From Planctomycetota bacterium (GTDB lineage Bacteria > Planctomycetota > Planctomycetia > Planctomycetales > Planctomycetaceae), in the NCBI GenBank assembly GCA_022600195.1, contig JAHZKX010000003.1, positions 78,028-142,027 of the forward strand: 64,000 nucleotides of DNA, in the 5' to 3' direction. Both the position numbers and the translations under genes were made by a program. Position 1 is the first letter of the stretch; each line of letters starts with the position of its first letter. Below are positions 27,281 to 37,047 of this stretch, in pieces. Under the pieces are notes generated by a model that worked only from the letters and a program-made list of their open reading frames with translations, had not been told where the DNA came from and ran no database searches.

Positions 27281-28009
27281 TTACTCACTCTTCGCAGCTC
27301 GCGAATAAATCTTCACATCATCCACCACGGCATTTTTGGGAACCGACAATCGCAGCGTGCGCTTGGTAGGATGAGCAATCCCTTCAGATGAGAAGGCCCC
27401 AACTTTCTTACCATCAATGGAAACCGTCATTGTGTCGCCTGTCACGTCTACGAGCAGCGTATACCATTTACCGGTTTTTAATTTATGGGGAAACCGTTTT
27501 CGCTTCGTCTTCAACAGTTCCTGAAGTGCGGGTGGCACTTTTTTCGCTTTCCTTAACTCGCGTGTTTTCAAATCCATGTTACCCGTTTTCAGGTCGGTCA
27601 ATTCCACGTTTCTCGTATTGACTTTCGCTAAGAATAAATGGCCTGCGTGAACTTTCTTGTACTTCAAATCTGCAAAGTTCAGGCCCAGACTGTCCTTTGC
27701 ATCTTCCAGCATGAACCGGAGTTCGATCGCGCCATCCCGGAACTCTGCCGGATGCGTCACAGAAACAGCGTGGTCGGCATCCTTGTGCATAAATATATAC
27801 ATGGCCCCGTTTTTGAGATCCACCTGTTTGTTCCCCGCGGCGCGCCAGCGACTGTTAGATCCCCAGCCCTTCCCGATTTCATCTTTCGTTTCCTGAGACT
27901 CATTCCGCTCGAAATCATCTTCAAAGATCAACGTACCCCGGTCTTCGGCAAATATAATAGAGGTGAAAGAAAGCAGGAACATAAAACTAAATACGAGGTG
28001 TCTTGTCAT
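27281..28009 (-). CDS. Secreted LamG/DUF1080-like protein
   Basis: 242 residues, signal peptide 1-21 ending IFA. The mature protein opens with LIFEDDFERNESQE and keeps a concanavalin-like pattern (AIELRFMLEDAKDSLGLNF; GKWYTLLVDVTGDTMTVSIDG), as in stand-alone relatives of DUF1080. Such proteins bind or cleave sugars; no catalytic residue can be assigned. Its 3' neighbour in the same direction ends 63 bases upstream, so it may be co-transcribed with the ceramidase-like gene. Confidence 0.75.
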   Translation of the reverse strand: MTRHLVFSFMFLLSFTSIIFAEDRGTLIFEDDFERNESQETKDEIGKGWGSNSRWRAAGNKQVDLKNGAMYIFMHKDADHAVSVTHPAEFRDGAIELRFMLEDAKDSLGLNFADLKYKKVHAGHLFLAKVNTRNVELTDLKTGNMDLKTRELRKAKKVPPALQELLKTKRKRFPHKLKTGKWYTLLVDVTGDTMTVSIDGKKVGAFSSEGIAHPTKRTLRLSVPKNAVVDDVKIYSRAAKSE

Positions 28010-28072
28010 GACGGGTTACCTTTATATTGAAAATATCAGTATGGAATGAAAATTAACGGCAGAGTCTTTCAA

Positions 28073-29608
28073 TCAGTCCTTCAGACCGCGGTTCGCACGG
28101 TTATTATCATCGGCTTTGGCCTGCTTGAGCGCCTTTCGCTGTTGATCGTTATAGAAATCAACTGTAAGTGGTTTCCGTTTTTGACCAGACAACTTTTCCA
28201 TTAACCCGAGCAGCCTATCAACAATTTTGGGTTCGGCCTCCGTTTCCAACCCGGCAGTTCGCGCAGGCCAGGTGGTATAGCCACCCAGGTAATGCTGTTC
28301 CGTGGGAGGAATGTAACCAGCGGCACCGTTGGCAAGCCCCATATTGAACGTCGCTTTGAACGGACTCTGCGCTTTGAGCTTCAAGCCGGTAATGCCGTAG
28401 ACTTCATTCGGAATCGCCGTGATGGCAAGATCACCCACGCGAAGCACCTGCAGAATAATCTCTTCCTGGGGATGCTCCACAAACCACGCAACCTGCTCGG
28501 CGTAAACTTCAGGCCGACTTTTCGGACGCCGATCACCCCGTTTGGTATTAAGTTCGTTCGCCCACTTGATGCGTTCCTTACTCGGAAGTCGACGCTTGAA
28601 TACCAGCATCGTCTCGGCCATTGCCAGCTTCGGCTCACCTGTTTCATATTGAATTTTCTGATAGGCATTAAAAGCAATCTCAGCAAGCTCGGCAGAGTAC
28701 ACGTCGATGCTGTAATCTTTTTTTCGAGGCTGCCCATAATTCATCCACTGTAAATCACCCGACGTCCCCTGTGACATCGCAGCCACAAAAGGCGCTTTCG
28801 CAGAATCAGTCGTCGCAATTTTCTTTTCCATCAGGCTGCTGAATTTGCCGTAGTAGTCCGCGGAAAATCCACCACCCGAACCAAAGTAGTGCATGGAATA
28901 ATTGGCGATCAGGCCGATAGGACGTTTCCCGTCAGCAGACTGAAGACTCAACAGCGAAAGACCAGAATCTACGGGGCCCGCTGGTCCAATGAATTCCGGG
29001 TTCTGATACCCGGGATGCATGATCGCCCTCACCGTTTTATCTCCAAACGGATCGTCGGCATATTTATCAGGATGCTTCAACCAGCGTCGGCAGTGTGTAT
29101 GATTGGGTGCATCCACAACCGTCACGCCCACGCGTGCCGGCTCCAGGTTGGCATAGGCTTTCGCAATGCCTTCTGCCAGTTTGGGAGGCAGAAATCGTTC
29201 GTAATTGGAGTCGCTTCTCGTTCCCAGACACAGATTCATCACACTGGGCGCCGTATGCGTATGCGTCGACGCGATCAGAATCCGATTGACGGGAATACCG
29301 GTCTGCTTTCTCACCAGAACCTTGGCCCGATAACAAATGTCGCGCGGGATCATACAGGAATCAACCACCGCGATGGCCACAACTTCCTCTGCCGATTTCA
29401 AAACGAAACAGCGTGCATGCAAACGATCGAGAACTTGCTTCTGACTTCGTTCGAGAAACCCGCCGTTCTGAATCGCCGGCAATGTTTCAGGAGAGATGTC
29501 CACCGAAAAAGCACCTGCCAGAAATTCACAGTATGCCGATTGCGGCAGAACAACAAGAAAAAAAGAAAGGTTAAGAAAAATTGACTTTGATAGTAGGAGC
29601 GGTCGCAT
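28073..29608 (-). CDS. Neutral/alkaline ceramidase-like secreted protein
   Basis: 511 residues, signal peptide about 1-27. The mature protein starts with the neutral ceramidase pattern FLAGAFSVDISPE, then DRLHARCFVLKS and the metal-binding IASTHTHTAPSV. MHYFGSGGGFSADYYGKF and the SQGTSGDLQWMN block correspond to the second His and the Ser region of the family. Neutral ceramidases split ceramide into sphingosine and fatty acid; many planctomycete members are only catalytic-domain homologues with unknown amide substrates. It lacks the C-terminal Ig-like domain of full-length enzymes (about 650-700 residues). Confidence 0.85.
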   Translation of the reverse strand: MRPLLLSKSIFLNLSFFLVVLPQSAYCEFLAGAFSVDISPETLPAIQNGGFLERSQKQVLDRLHARCFVLKSAEEVVAIAVVDSCMIPRDICYRAKVLVRKQTGIPVNRILIASTHTHTAPSVMNLCLGTRSDSNYERFLPPKLAEGIAKAYANLEPARVGVTVVDAPNHTHCRRWLKHPDKYADDPFGDKTVRAIMHPGYQNPEFIGPAGPVDSGLSLLSLQSADGKRPIGLIANYSMHYFGSGGGFSADYYGKFSSLMEKKIATTDSAKAPFVAAMSQGTSGDLQWMNYGQPRKKDYSIDVYSAELAEIAFNAYQKIQYETGEPKLAMAETMLVFKRRLPSKERIKWANELNTKRGDRRPKSRPEVYAEQVAWFVEHPQEEIILQVLRVGDLAITAIPNEVYGITGLKLKAQSPFKATFNMGLANGAAGYIPPTEQHYLGGYTTWPARTAGLETEAEPKIVDRLLGLMEKLSGQKRKPLTVDFYNDQQRKALKQAKADDNNRANRGLKD

Positions 29609-29977
29609 TAGATTAGCAGTCTCCAGAGAATTCGTAGATTGTAGAACAATGCATCAGAAGCATACTGACAAGAGAACAGCGATCAAGTTAGGAATTGATT
29701 AAGAGACAACTTTCTCTAATAGTCTCATTCGTTATTGTAACCTATGGTCTAAAAAAGTGAAATCAGCAAAGACAACAACAGGCACCTGGATTCGTCCAAA
29801 TAATTTGAAACAGAAAACACTGGAATTTTTGCACTGTTGCCTTTAAACTATGTAAAAATCAAATCTTTTAAACGTTTTCGATACACCCAAAAAGAAACGC
29901 TACGATTGTCATCTTGCGGATTCTTGGTGAGCAGGCCTGCCGAATGCGTGAAACCATCGACCGGGGTCACAAGCTAC
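29609..29977. other. Divergent intergenic region
   Basis: About 370 bases between the ceramidase-like gene and the thioredoxin/CcdA fusion. An open frame runs from a TTG at 29837 into the latter gene but has no signal or family match. I see no other gene. The two promoters should be here. Confidence 0.4.
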
Positions 29978-31768
29978 ATGAGGAAATCGTTGTTAAAAGA
30001 AAACATTCTACCTCGCCATCTAACGCCAGGACCTGCAATACTGGCATGGGTACTCATACTTTGCAGCAGTGATGTTATTCCCTGCTTCGCACAGGATACC
30101 GAGAACGCACCAAAAATACGTTGTGCCGTTCTCGAATTATTCATCCGCAACGACTGTGAGGATTGCCCTGTCGTCGTCAGCAAGTTCAAAAATTTTGCCG
30201 AAACCCGCGGTAAAGCACAACTGCATATCTACAATCTTGATGAGCCGGGAAAGCACGTTGATCGCTATCAACAGATCCTAAAATATTTCCAGGTCCAAAA
30301 TGCCCAGGCTCCTGTCGCTTATGGTTGTAACAGCCTGCTGCTGAAACTCAAGCCGGATGAATCGACAGATCGAAAATTGGAAGCACTGCTGACTGTAGAC
30401 GTTTATGTCCGCTCAGGATGTTCCCGTTGTGCCGCAGCTAAGGTGTTCCTTGCCGGACTCAAGCAGCGTTATCCCCGATTTAAATTTCAACTTCACGATC
30501 TGGTCAGCGACGCCAATGCGGTTGACAAAGTTCAGGAATTATCCAGCCGATACAGAAAGCAGGCCGTCAGTGTTCCCGTTTTCCATTTCTGCAATCAACT
30601 GATGATAGGCTGGGCCGGCGAACATTCAACGGGACAGGCACTGGAAGAGAAATTAAAATACTGGACCACATCCTGCCCACAGCCAAAGAAAATAGACGTC
30701 GATCAAAATTCCAGCAGCATCAACCATGATCAACAACCAAATGCAGAAACACCGTTTTTTCAGTTTGTCTCTTTCTCAGATGATAACAACAAGGTCAACA
30801 ACAGCAATTCAACAAACGCGCCCAAGCCGGAACCAAAGCAGAACGAGGAACCACTTTCACCAATTCCAGGCGGCCCCCCACCCGGAGGACCCCTGCCCGG
30901 CAATCCAACTGACAATCCACTTCCACCAGTTCCAGGTGGCGGTTCCGGCGGCCCCCCTCCTCCGATAGGATTACCACCGCCGGTCGACGGCGAAACACCA
31001 CTTCCGCAGCCCCAGAGCACGGTGAGTGATACCATTGAAGTTCCCCTCTTTGGAGAATTGAGCAAAAGCCGGTTGGGTATGCCGGCTTTTACTTTTTTAA
31101 TCGGTCTGGTTGATGGCTTTAACCCCTGCGCCATGTGGGTTCTGCTCTTTCTATTATCGGTGTTGGTCAATCTGCGCAGTCGCACAAAAATCGTGGCCGT
31201 GGCAGGCACATTCGTCCTCATTAGCGGATTGGCTTATTTTGCATTTATGGCAGCCTGGCTGAATGTGTTCCTGTTTATTGGCTATCTGCCGAAGGTCCAG
31301 TTGACGCTGGGAATCTTTGCCACGGTAATTGGTCTGATTCACATTAAAGACTTCTTTGCTTTCAAAAAAGGAATTTCACTTTCGATTCCTGAATGGGCCA
31401 AGCCGGGACTCTACGCCAGAGTCCGCAAGATCGTGATGGCGGAAAACCTGACGGGAGCCATTATTGGTGCGTCTATTCTTGCCGTTCTGGTGAATATCAT
31501 CGAACTGCTCTGCACCGCCGGCTTACCCGCTTTGTACACAGAAGTACTCGCCATGCAAAACTATCCTGCCTGGAAACAATATGCCTACCTGGGTCTCTAT
31601 ATCCTCGCCTACATGCTTGACGATGCCATTATGGTTACAATCGTGGTTGTCACCCTCGGTAAACGTAAACTGCAGGAAAACGAAGGACGCTGGCTCAAAC
31701 TCTTCAGCGGAATAGTCATCCTCATCCTGGGTCTCGTTCTGATCTTCAAACCATCACTACTTCTTTAA
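29978..31768 (+). CDS. Double thioredoxin-fold protein fused to CcdA/DsbD-like membrane domain
   Basis: 596 residues from the ATG at 29978, chosen because it places a signal/anchor helix at 17-38; a TTG at 29837 would give a 47-residue extension without features. Two glutaredoxin/thioredoxin-like domains follow, with C-E-D-C at 60-63 and C-S-R-C at 148-151 and cis-Pro candidates Pro112 and Pro200. Next comes a Pro/Gly-rich linker (about 290-345) and a polytopic membrane domain (about 368-592, six helices) with VDGFNPCAMWVL and NIIELLCTAGLP. Cys383 (first helix) and Cys512 are placed like the two membrane cysteines of DsbD/CcdA. It would carry electrons from the cytosol across the membrane to periplasmic disulfides, perhaps for cytochrome c haem attachment. 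Confidence 0.85.
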   Translation: MRKSLLKENILPRHLTPGPAILAWVLILCSSDVIPCFAQDTENAPKIRCAVLELFIRNDCEDCPVVVSKFKNFAETRGKAQLHIYNLDEPGKHVDRYQQILKYFQVQNAQAPVAYGCNSLLLKLKPDESTDRKLEALLTVDVYVRSGCSRCAAAKVFLAGLKQRYPRFKFQLHDLVSDANAVDKVQELSSRYRKQAVSVPVFHFCNQLMIGWAGEHSTGQALEEKLKYWTTSCPQPKKIDVDQNSSSINHDQQPNAETPFFQFVSFSDDNNKVNNSNSTNAPKPEPKQNEEPLSPIPGGPPPGGPLPGNPTDNPLPPVPGGGSGGPPPPIGLPPPVDGETPLPQPQSTVSDTIEVPLFGELSKSRLGMPAFTFLIGLVDGFNPCAMWVLLFLLSVLVNLRSRTKIVAVAGTFVLISGLAYFAFMAAWLNVFLFIGYLPKVQLTLGIFATVIGLIHIKDFFAFKKGISLSIPEWAKPGLYARVRKIVMAENLTGAIIGASILAVLVNIIELLCTAGLPALYTEVLAMQNYPAWKQYAYLGLYILAYMLDDAIMVTIVVVTLGKRKLQENEGRWLKLFSGIVILILGLVLIFKPSLLL

Positions 31769-31804
31769 TTGAGCATCGTTTCAATATTCAGAGGTGGCCA
31801 ATAA

Positions 31805-32599
31805 ATGACTCCCGTTGACGACTCTTTCAACTCGCAAATTGAACTTTGGGCAGCACGTCAGCTAGCCGATTACGACGCGCACCAGCCAGGCTCCCTGTTT
31901 GCCGAAGGAGTTTTGTTGAACGTGGCGGAAGGCTATGCGCTTCAATCAGCGGTTGCAGAGTTACGTAATCGCCGGGGTGAGCGAGTGATTGGATATAAGG
32001 TCGGCTGCACTTCACCCAAAATACGCGAACAACTGAAAATCGACCATTGCATCACAGGCAGGTTATACGATACAGAGCAACACTCCACGGGTGCCGTTCT
32101 CTTGCGAAAAAACTTCGCAAATCTTGCCATCGAAGGTGAGCTGGCTGTGGAACTATCACGCGAGCCAATGGCTGATAATTTTTCGAGTGACGATCTTCCC
32201 CCGTGTATCGCCCGCGTCTTTCCCGTCATCGAATTGCACAATCTCGTAATCCGCGGTGAACAACCCTCCGCCGGTGAGTTAATCGCACACAACGCGATTC
32301 ACGCCGGCCTCGTCGCAGGATCTGGAGTCAGGCCTGAAGAAGACATTGGTGAACCATCACTAGCGATATTTGCCAATGATCAATTGCTCGATTCGTGCGA
32401 AGGCCCTGCTCTAATCCACACGATTAGTTCATCTCTGAAATGGCTCAGCGAAATCGTACAATCGCGAGGCAATCGACTCAGAGCGGGACAGATCATTTTG
32501 ACCGGATCGATCCTGAATTTGTTTCCCATCGAGGAAAACTGTAACATCAGGGTCGAAGCCCCACCCTTTGGGCAGGTAGAAGTAGAATTTGATGCCTGA
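31805..32599 (+). CDS. 2-keto-4-pentenoate hydratase-like (fumarylacetoacetate hydrolase superfamily) enzyme
   Basis: 264 residues, cytosolic. GYKVGCTSPKIREQL and the metal-binding EGELAVEL (E-x-E) are typical of the MhpD/hydratase-decarboxylase branch, as is VIELHNLVIRG. These enzymes hydrate 2-hydroxypenta-2,4-dienoates or split related keto acids with Mg2+ or Mn2+. GAGGTGG nine bases before the ATG is a good ribosome site. No other gene for aromatic meta-cleavage is nearby, so the substrate may instead come from sugar acid breakdown. Confidence 0.88.
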   Translation: MTPVDDSFNSQIELWAARQLADYDAHQPGSLFAEGVLLNVAEGYALQSAVAELRNRRGERVIGYKVGCTSPKIREQLKIDHCITGRLYDTEQHSTGAVLLRKNFANLAIEGELAVELSREPMADNFSSDDLPPCIARVFPVIELHNLVIRGEQPSAGELIAHNAIHAGLVAGSGVRPEEDIGEPSLAIFANDQLLDSCEGPALIHTISSSLKWLSEIVQSRGNRLRAGQIILTGSILNLFPIEENCNIRVEAPPFGQVEVEFDA

Positions 32600-32639
32600 A
32601 AATGAAATTCCTGACCAGTGTACGAAACAAAGAAAATCA

Positions 32640-34214
32640 ATGACACAGATGAAACGAATACTGAATTTGCTGGCAAAAATCACAGTGCTAATATTGCTCT
32701 GTATGCTGCTCTCACCGCTTCGCGCTGACGATGACAAGCGCTCTCGTGAAGAAGTAGGAAAATCCTGTGCGAAATTAGTGAAACAAATTGAAACAGAAAT
32801 GCAGCGCTGGGCTTCTGCAGGAAAATCGCCAATTGAGTTTCATAAAAAAATGCATGCAGAATTCTTTCCACAGATCAAAGCGGGAAAATATCGAGAGGCA
32901 GAAAAAGTCGCAAAACTTGTTCTAAAAACAATGAAACAGGGACTACCCGCTTATAAACCAAAAGACCTCACACAATATCGCCGAAAAACAAATGAGACGC
33001 AGTATCTCATTTTGCCACTCCATCCAGCGGGTCAACTCTATGGCGGAGAAACCAGCGCACTGCAACAAGTGATTCAGGATACGTCCGCTCAACTGGGTCA
33101 GCCCAACGAACCCAAAAAACGAAACTGGGGATTCCATTTGATTATTCCCACCTGGAGATTCGATCCAAAATACACAACGAACAAACGCGCGGATATCGCC
33201 AGGGCAATCAACGCGGCATTCGATGTTGCCCTTCGCAATGATGTCGCCGTGCATCTCACCGTGGAAAGCCATGAGTGGGAGAACCGCCCAGATCTCTGGA
33301 ATTATGCAGACAAAGACAAACCCGGATATGACCCGAAAAACCGTGCCAACGTGGAATGGAGCAACTGGGATGGCACGCCGCATCCACATCGTTATCGTAA
33401 CTGGGGAACAGCTGAAAGTATGCCACCAGTGATCTGCTACAACAGCCCGAACGTACTTAGGGAAGTCTCACGAATGATCGGTGAAGTTGTAGCTCCCCCC
33501 ATCAAAGCGGGATTAGCGCGACTCAAAAAAGAAGGCAAGCAACACCTCTTCGCCGGCTTGACCGTCGGTGCAGAACCAGCACTGCCAAATTATGAAAACA
33601 TCGATCAACTCAACCCCACCATCGCCAAACTGATGACTCAGGATGGCTCTCCCAAGACACGACTCGGCTACAATGCGCTAACCAACAAAGGATACAGTAA
33701 AGACAAACCACCAAAAGATTTTGCGAAAGCATTGGCAGAGATCAATCGGGACTACACATCCTTCTGGGCACAAAAACTGGTCGAGGGCGGCATTCCAGCA
33801 CATAAAATGTATACTCACGTTGCCGCAGGTGCCGGCGTCGTTGGCTCGCCTCAAGTGGGAATGACCAATGCCCCTCTGGAGATTGCCTTCATAAACCAGG
33901 CACGCCCCGGCTGGACAACGTATCCGGTGGGTCCATTTCGAAATGATTTCAGCTTACTCTATGAGCAACTGAAACGTCATGGAAATCCACATTGGGCCAG
34001 CACCGAAGCCGGCCCCACCATGGGACCTTCTGCCGGGAAAAACCCGATATCGATGAAAGACTATCTGACCAGGCACTTTGATTATGGAGCGACAGTCGTC
34101 GTGTTCAATACCGGCGCCACAAGTAAATCGCTAACCGACATCTTAACAGAAAGCGTCTGGGGGAAATCGGCCATCGACGCCTATCAGGATTTTCTGTCCC
34201 CTGAATCGAAGTAG
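32640..34214 (+). CDS. Secreted protein of unknown function, possible TIM-barrel glycosidase
   Basis: 524 residues from the ATG at 32640, which gives a signal peptide ending at LRAD (about 29); ATG 32592 and TTG 32589 lie upstream and overlap the preceding gene by 8-11 bases. A helical N-terminal part (30-120) precedes a domain with alternating strand-loop pattern: WGFHLIIPTWRFDP, VAVHLTVESHEWENRPDLWN, LFAGLTVGAEPALPNYE, WASTEAGPTMG. Glu312 (after VGA) and Glu456 (in STEAGP) are spaced and placed like the acid/base and nucleophile of clan GH-A glycosidases. I do not recognise the family, so the glycosidase idea is inference. Confidence 0.8.
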   Translation: MTQMKRILNLLAKITVLILLCMLLSPLRADDDKRSREEVGKSCAKLVKQIETEMQRWASAGKSPIEFHKKMHAEFFPQIKAGKYREAEKVAKLVLKTMKQGLPAYKPKDLTQYRRKTNETQYLILPLHPAGQLYGGETSALQQVIQDTSAQLGQPNEPKKRNWGFHLIIPTWRFDPKYTTNKRADIARAINAAFDVALRNDVAVHLTVESHEWENRPDLWNYADKDKPGYDPKNRANVEWSNWDGTPHPHRYRNWGTAESMPPVICYNSPNVLREVSRMIGEVVAPPIKAGLARLKKEGKQHLFAGLTVGAEPALPNYENIDQLNPTIAKLMTQDGSPKTRLGYNALTNKGYSKDKPPKDFAKALAEINRDYTSFWAQKLVEGGIPAHKMYTHVAAGAGVVGSPQVGMTNAPLEIAFINQARPGWTTYPVGPFRNDFSLLYEQLKRHGNPHWASTEAGPTMGPSAGKNPISMKDYLTRHFDYGATVVVFNTGATSKSLTDILTESVWGKSAIDAYQDFLSPESK

Positions 34215-34241
34215 ATCACCAAATCAACATCACGATAGTCG

Positions 34242-34967
34242 TCAATAACCATCTGGAGTGATTGGTTCAGCGATGGTGATTCCAGGAAGACCGAGCCTCG
34301 AACGACATTCATCAAGAATCGTTTTCGTAGCGCTGGCACCGCACCGCGTCACTCCCAGCTCGCGGACCGCCAGCAATGCATCAAGATCACGCACGCCTCC
34401 CGCAGCTTTGACTTGAACGGCTTCCGCAGAGTGCGCCCGCATCAGTTTAAGATCCGCATGCGTGGCACCTCCGGTACCATAGCCGGTTGATGTCTTCACC
34501 CAGTCGGCACCCACTTCGCTGCAGATTTCACACAAACGAATTTTCTGGTCATCATTCAGATAACAATTTTCGAAGATGACTTTCACTTTTTGTCCCGCTT
34601 CATGCGCCACGTCGACGACTGCTTTTATATCCTGGCGAACATAGTCCCAGTCACCACTCAGCACCTTGGAAATATTGACCACCATGTCGAGTTCTTCACA
34701 ACCTTCTGAGATGGCACGCTTCGCTTCAGCTTCTTTGATGGCTGTGGTATGACCCCCATGCGGAAATCCGATTGTCGTCGAAGCCTTGACGGTACTGCCT
34801 GAAAGACGTTCCACACATTCTTTGAGGTAGTAAGGTAAAATACAAACGCTGGCCACATCGTATGCCAAAGCAAGTTTGATTCCGGATTCGAGATCGCTCA
34901 CCGTCAATGTCGGATTCAACAGCGAATGATCGATCATTTTTGAAATATCCTGGTATTGAAATTCCAT
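34242..34967 (-). CDS. deoC: Deoxyribose-phosphate aldolase
   Basis: 241 residues, the usual DeoC length. Schiff-base Lys158 lies in WVKTSTGYGTGGAT, the second conserved lysine (Lys187) in VKAAGGVRD, and Asp94 in ELDMVVNI completes the proton relay. It splits 2-deoxyribose 5-phosphate into glyceraldehyde 3-phosphate and acetaldehyde in the cytosol. It stands alone, convergent with the secreted GH-like gene, not in a deo operon. Confidence 0.96.
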   Translation of the reverse strand: MEFQYQDISKMIDHSLLNPTLTVSDLESGIKLALAYDVASVCILPYYLKECVERLSGSTVKASTTIGFPHGGHTTAIKEAEAKRAISEGCEELDMVVNISKVLSGDWDYVRQDIKAVVDVAHEAGQKVKVIFENCYLNDDQKIRLCEICSEVGADWVKTSTGYGTGGATHADLKLMRAHSAEAVQVKAAGGVRDLDALLAVRELGVTRCGASATKTILDECRSRLGLPGITIAEPITPDGY

Positions 34968-35201
34968 TATTTTTTCCTGCCTTAGTACTTTATTTAACCT
35001 GCCCGGCGAATGTGAAATAATAAATACAGTTTATAAACCAGAATAACACATTCTAGAATAACACTGAGATGATCAGTTCCAAATGCTCACAATGCAAACT
35101 AACATATTTGAGAGCATGATTCGAGTGCATTCACGCGATCCCTCAATCTCGTACATCAAAGAAACAGTATTCTCAGTCTTTAGCCAACCAAGAGAACATC
35201 C

Positions 35202-36992
35202 ATGATGAAACAATTCATAACAACCTTGCTCGCCTGCCTGACAACGAGTATTGCATCGGCAGACGAAAATAAAAATACCAGCGTAAAAAAATCGCAGCAC
35301 CCCAATATTGTCGTGATTCTCGCCGATGATCAGGGATGGGGAGATGTAAGTCATAACGGCAATACCAATTTGAAAACACCGAATATTGACGCTCTCGTCA
35401 AAGAGGGAGTCCGCTTTAATCGTTTCTATGTCGGGGCGGTGTGTGCTCCCACACGGGCCGCATTCTTAACCGGACGATACCACGCTCGCACGGGAACCAC
35501 CGGCGTCTCTACTGGACAGGAACGATTGAATTCCGATGAATACACAATCGCCCAGGTTTTCAAGTCGGCAGGTTACGCGACCGGCGCGTTTGGGAAATGG
35601 CATAACGGCACACAATACCCCAACCACCCCAACGCACGCGGTTTTGAAGAATACTACGGCTTCACCTCCGGACACTGGGGCCACTACTTCAGTCCCATGC
35701 TCGATCACAATGGCACCTTTGTGAAAGGCAACGGCTACATCACCGACGACCTCACAACCAAAGCCATCTCATTTATCGAAAAGCAAACCCAAAGCGGCAA
35801 ACCATTTTTCACTTACTTACCCTACTGCACACCCCACTCACCAATGCAGGTCCCCGACCAATTCTGGGATCGCTTTGCTGATAAAAAACTGGAGATGCAT
35901 CATCGTGATCCCAAGAAAGAAAAATCGGATCACCTCCGCGCTGCGCTGGCAATGTGTGAGAACGTCGACTGGAATGTAGGTCGTGTACTCAAAAAACTGA
36001 AGAAACTGGGAATCGCCGACAACACCATCGTCATTTACTTCTCTGATAACGGCCCTAATGGCTTCCGCTGGAATGGTGATATGAAAGGTCGAAAGGGCTC
36101 TCTGGATGAAGGCGGCGTTCGCTCACCTTTTGTCATTCGCTGGCCAGGACATCTACCCGCCGGACATCAGGTCGACAAAATCGCCGGGGCAATTGACCTC
36201 TTGCCGACACTCACAGATTTAGCCGGCATTCCTCGACCTGAACCGAAACCCATCGATGGAGTCAGTCTTAAACCACTCATGATGAATCAGGCCGACAACT
36301 GGCCCGAACGCATGATCTTTTCCAGCTTACGTCAACGCGTCAGCCTCCGTACCGATCAATACCGCTTGTCTGAAAAAGGTCAGCTCTTTGATATGCTCAA
36401 AGATCCCGGCCAGAGAAAAGACATCTCAAAACAGAAACCCAAAGTGGCTGCCAAACTGAAAAAGGCGACCGCTGCATGGAAAGCTTCAGTCTGGCCACAG
36501 GGCTTCTCCAATACACCACGCCCGTTTTTAATCGGATATGACGGCTGTCTTACCACCCAGCTACCAGTGCGGGACGCCAAATCTCAGGGTGATATCAAAC
36601 GCTCTTCCCGGCACCCCAACTGCTCTTTCTTTTTCAATTGGACCAACACTCAAGATCGTATCACCTGGAATGCAGAAGTCGTCGAAGGCGGGGTCTATGA
36701 AGTGGTGCTCTTCTACACTTGCCCTCAGGCAGATGTGGGATCCACGGTTGAATTAAGCTTCAACGATAGTAAAGTGCATGGCAAGATCACAAGAGCACAT
36801 GATCCACCGCTGGAAGGCGAAGCACAAGACCGCGCGGTACGCTCGGAATCGTTCGTCAAAGACTTCAGGCCCATGTCGCTCGGAAATATCACACTAGCTA
36901 AAGGCACCGGCCAGCTCACCCTGCGTGCCCTGGATGTCCCCGGTAGCCAGGTCATGGATTTCCGTCTGTTGATCCTCAATCGAATAAAATAA
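35202..36992 (+). CDS. Secreted arylsulfatase (sulfatase 2)
   Basis: 596 residues, signal peptide 1-20 (ending ASA). VVILADDQGWGD carries the metal-binding Asp pair, Cys81 in C-A-P-T-R is the formylglycine precursor, and TGAFGKWHNG, FSDNGPNGFRW and the Lys-rich KGRKGSLDEGGVRSP follow as in A/B-type arylsulfatases. The last 130 or so residues (after about 465) form a separate beta-rich part (ITWNAEVVEGGVYEVVLFYT) that resembles carbohydrate-binding jelly rolls. It probably desulfates a polysaccharide outside the cytoplasm. Just 55 bases precede the next sulfatase gene, so the two are likely an operon. Confidence 0.94.
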   Translation: MMKQFITTLLACLTTSIASADENKNTSVKKSQHPNIVVILADDQGWGDVSHNGNTNLKTPNIDALVKEGVRFNRFYVGAVCAPTRAAFLTGRYHARTGTTGVSTGQERLNSDEYTIAQVFKSAGYATGAFGKWHNGTQYPNHPNARGFEEYYGFTSGHWGHYFSPMLDHNGTFVKGNGYITDDLTTKAISFIEKQTQSGKPFFTYLPYCTPHSPMQVPDQFWDRFADKKLEMHHRDPKKEKSDHLRAALAMCENVDWNVGRVLKKLKKLGIADNTIVIYFSDNGPNGFRWNGDMKGRKGSLDEGGVRSPFVIRWPGHLPAGHQVDKIAGAIDLLPTLTDLAGIPRPEPKPIDGVSLKPLMMNQADNWPERMIFSSLRQRVSLRTDQYRLSEKGQLFDMLKDPGQRKDISKQKPKVAAKLKKATAAWKASVWPQGFSNTPRPFLIGYDGCLTTQLPVRDAKSQGDIKRSSRHPNCSFFFNWTNTQDRITWNAEVVEGGVYEVVLFYTCPQADVGSTVELSFNDSKVHGKITRAHDPPLEGEAQDRAVRSESFVKDFRPMSLGNITLAKGTGQLTLRALDVPGSQVMDFRLLILNRIK

Positions 36993-37047
36993 GTCTGTTG
37001 AGTTACTAAAAAATAAATTGATTCGTATCCTTCCACTTAATTTCTGA

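Noticed and set aside
28889..29584. 231-codon frame antisense to the ceramidase-like gene
   Set aside because: His/Arg/Cys-rich translation typical of a shadow; the opposite strand encodes a clear family.
29837..29977. TTG-started extension of the thioredoxin/CcdA fusion
   Set aside because: It has no signal or domain; the ATG at 29978 puts the signal helix near the start.
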